This document shows, piece after piece, positions 62,660 to 64,000 of a stretch of DNA of 64,000 bases. Made by a program: the position numbers and the translations under genes. Position 1 is the first letter of the stretch. Every line of letters begins with the position of its first letter. The stretch covers positions 38,833,325-38,897,324 of the forward strand of contig QCXZ01000064.1 of the NCBI GenBank assembly GCA_025024175.1, written 5' to 3'. The stretch is from Rhyzopertha dominica. Lineage: Eukaryota; Arthropoda; Insecta; Coleoptera; Bostrichidae. The notes beneath the pieces were generated by a model. That model was not told the DNA's origin, ran no database searches, and was given only the letters and a program-made list of their open reading frames with translations.

Positions 62660-62699
62660 AATAAGTTATTAGTAAACTCTCGTCCAAACTTCATCATCA

Positions 62700-63670
62700 T
62701 TTCATCAGACGCCTTCGTAAAGAAGCCGTATACGTTGATTACGTTTTAAACAGGATTGAGTTGATTTCGAAAACAAAGAAAAAGAAAGTGTACATGTACA
62801 TGCAATGGACAACATAATAAAGCGTATTATGGAAGAATTAGAAAACTTCCGAGATATAAAGTTCTTAATTTATATAGGATATGCACAAAAGTTGCAATAG
62901 ATTTTATAATTACTGCGAATAACTTTGTGGCTATAAATATCAGTACTACATTTAAATAAAATTGATAATGAAACATGTATAGTAATGCAACTCTTTTACC
63001 GTTTTTACAACCCTGCAATACTATTTACCTTTCATTTACAGGCACAGTTGGAACGGCACGCGACCCCTTATAAATCAAACCCTCTCTTTGTGATTTTGCG
63101 AATTTCCAGTGCCGGCTTTAAGCCGTTTTAAAACTCGTTTTTTGTTTGAGTAGTGTATATTATTCTAAGTAGTTTTTAATCATTCGATTAATAAGAGGTT
63201 TTACATCGATCGTTTTTATTTACGTCTCAAAATGAATTGTACGTAATTTTAGATGAGTAGCAACTTTATTTTGCACAAGCAAAGTATATCTAGTTATAAT
63301 GAAATTTGTAATCTAATTAGACAACATGCACATCTGAAGATTTTTTAATATGCAAAGAAAAATCTCGCATTCCTAAATATTTTTATTTTGATTTTTAACA
63401 TTCCTGTAATATTTATATCCTGTCAATATGTTGAATGCTGTGCTAGCCGAAAATTATAAACAATGCATTTTAATATTTTTACAATCTTTTAACTATTGAA
63501 AACATGCGGTTAACGGTTAACATAACTAAATATGTAAATAAAAGACAAGTATTTTAAAAGAAAATAATAAGAATATATATTTTTTATCTAAAGCTCTAAA
63601 TACAAAAAAATAGTTCCATTCATCTATTATATTTTTTACAAAAAAGTCTAACAAGTTTACAGCGGCATAA
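62700..63670. other. Intergenic, nothing recognised
   Basis: AT-rich sequence between two transposase relics. Confidence 0.4.
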
Positions 63671-63680
63671 CATAAATATA

Positions 63681-64000
63681 TTAATTATTATCATCATCAC
63701 TACTGTCAAATTCTGAATCACTGCTAGCATCATCATTAACATGTATTATAAAATTTTGAAAATTTGGGGATACATAGCTATTTTCAATTTCAATAACATG
63801 CTTAATACAGCTTTTCCACAGTTCTTTCGTTATACTACTTACCTCTCTACGCACTAAATCTACAACTCCCGAACTTAAACGCGGACATGTATTGTTTCTT
63901 CGTATCCTTTTTTAAGCGTACTCCACACTAATTCAATCGGGTTTAGGACGCAATAATACGGTGGCAAACGCATAACTATATGTCCATGTCCTTTCGCTAG
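63681..64000 (-). pseudogene. Tc1/mariner-type (DDE_3) transposase, 3' part, cut by window edge
   Basis: On the minus strand, LAKGHGHIVMRLPPYYCVLN then PIELVWSTLKKGY match the last catalytic block of DDE_3 transposases (RLPPYHP-LNPIE--W). A frameshift near 63900 is followed by NNTCPRLSSGVVDLVRREVS and an acidic C-terminus (SSDSEFDSSDDDNN) ending at 63681. The rest lies beyond the window. It may be a recently inactivated copy, since only one break is visible. Confidence 0.65.

Overview
The window is AT-rich, intron-bearing nuclear DNA of an insect. A beetle is my best guess, from the secreted amylases and the mix of repeats (Tc1/mariner-like, hAT, MULE, Foldback-like, Penelope, LINE, gypsy), but the order is not proved by the sequence. 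Scattered single Ns suggest a draft assembly. Most open reading frames are chance or lie in repeats. The real genes had to be rebuilt exon by exon from splice sites and reading phase.

Layout. (1) 0.5-3.8 kb: a non-autonomous hAT-type insertion (566-2200) and a decayed Tc1/mariner-type transposase. (2) 4.2-21.7 kb: two tandem alpha-amylase genes on the minus strand, 4230-13983 and 18630-21624. Each has five exons of exactly the same lengths (317, 214, 205, 327 and 419 nt, giving 493 aa), a signal peptide, all three catalytic acids and a TATA box at the same distance from the ATG. The first copy has been swollen by repeats in its introns. (3) 21.7-27.5 kb: intergenic, with MITEs and a gypsy reverse-transcriptase relic. 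(4) 27.5-44.5 kb, minus strand: an 11-exon gene that I reconstruct as 580 aa. It joins a signal peptide, a Methyltransf_FA (farnesoic acid O-methyltransferase-like) domain and a complete, divergent nicotinic-type Cys-loop receptor. Its 11.6-kb sixth intron holds a Penelope remnant and a 7.55-kb Foldback-like palindrome. That palindrome is built of about 45 copies of a 155/156-bp unit and is flanked by a perfect 9-bp target duplication. (5) 44.5-50.5 kb: intergenic, with a gypsy relic, a possible small two-exon gene, a palindromic tRNA-like SINE and a 5'-truncated LINE. (6) 50.6-59.3 kb, plus strand: a nine-exon, 671-aa EF-hand/WD40-repeat gene. Its fifth intron contains nested elements, one of which carries a piece of histone H2B. 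(7) 59.3-64 kb: a second tRNA-like palindrome, a decayed MULE with a FLYWCH finger, and the 3' end of a Tc1/mariner-type transposase.

The genes do not form one pathway. The amylases are digestive enzymes, the receptor fusion is a membrane protein of unknown ligand, and the WD40/EF-hand protein resembles cilium- or sperm-associated families. The shared theme is large introns invaded by inverted-repeat elements while the coding phase is kept. The most notable items are the FA-domain/Cys-loop receptor fusion, the 7.55-kb Foldback-like element inside its intron, the H2B-carrying mini-transposon, and the palindromic tRNA-like SINE family.
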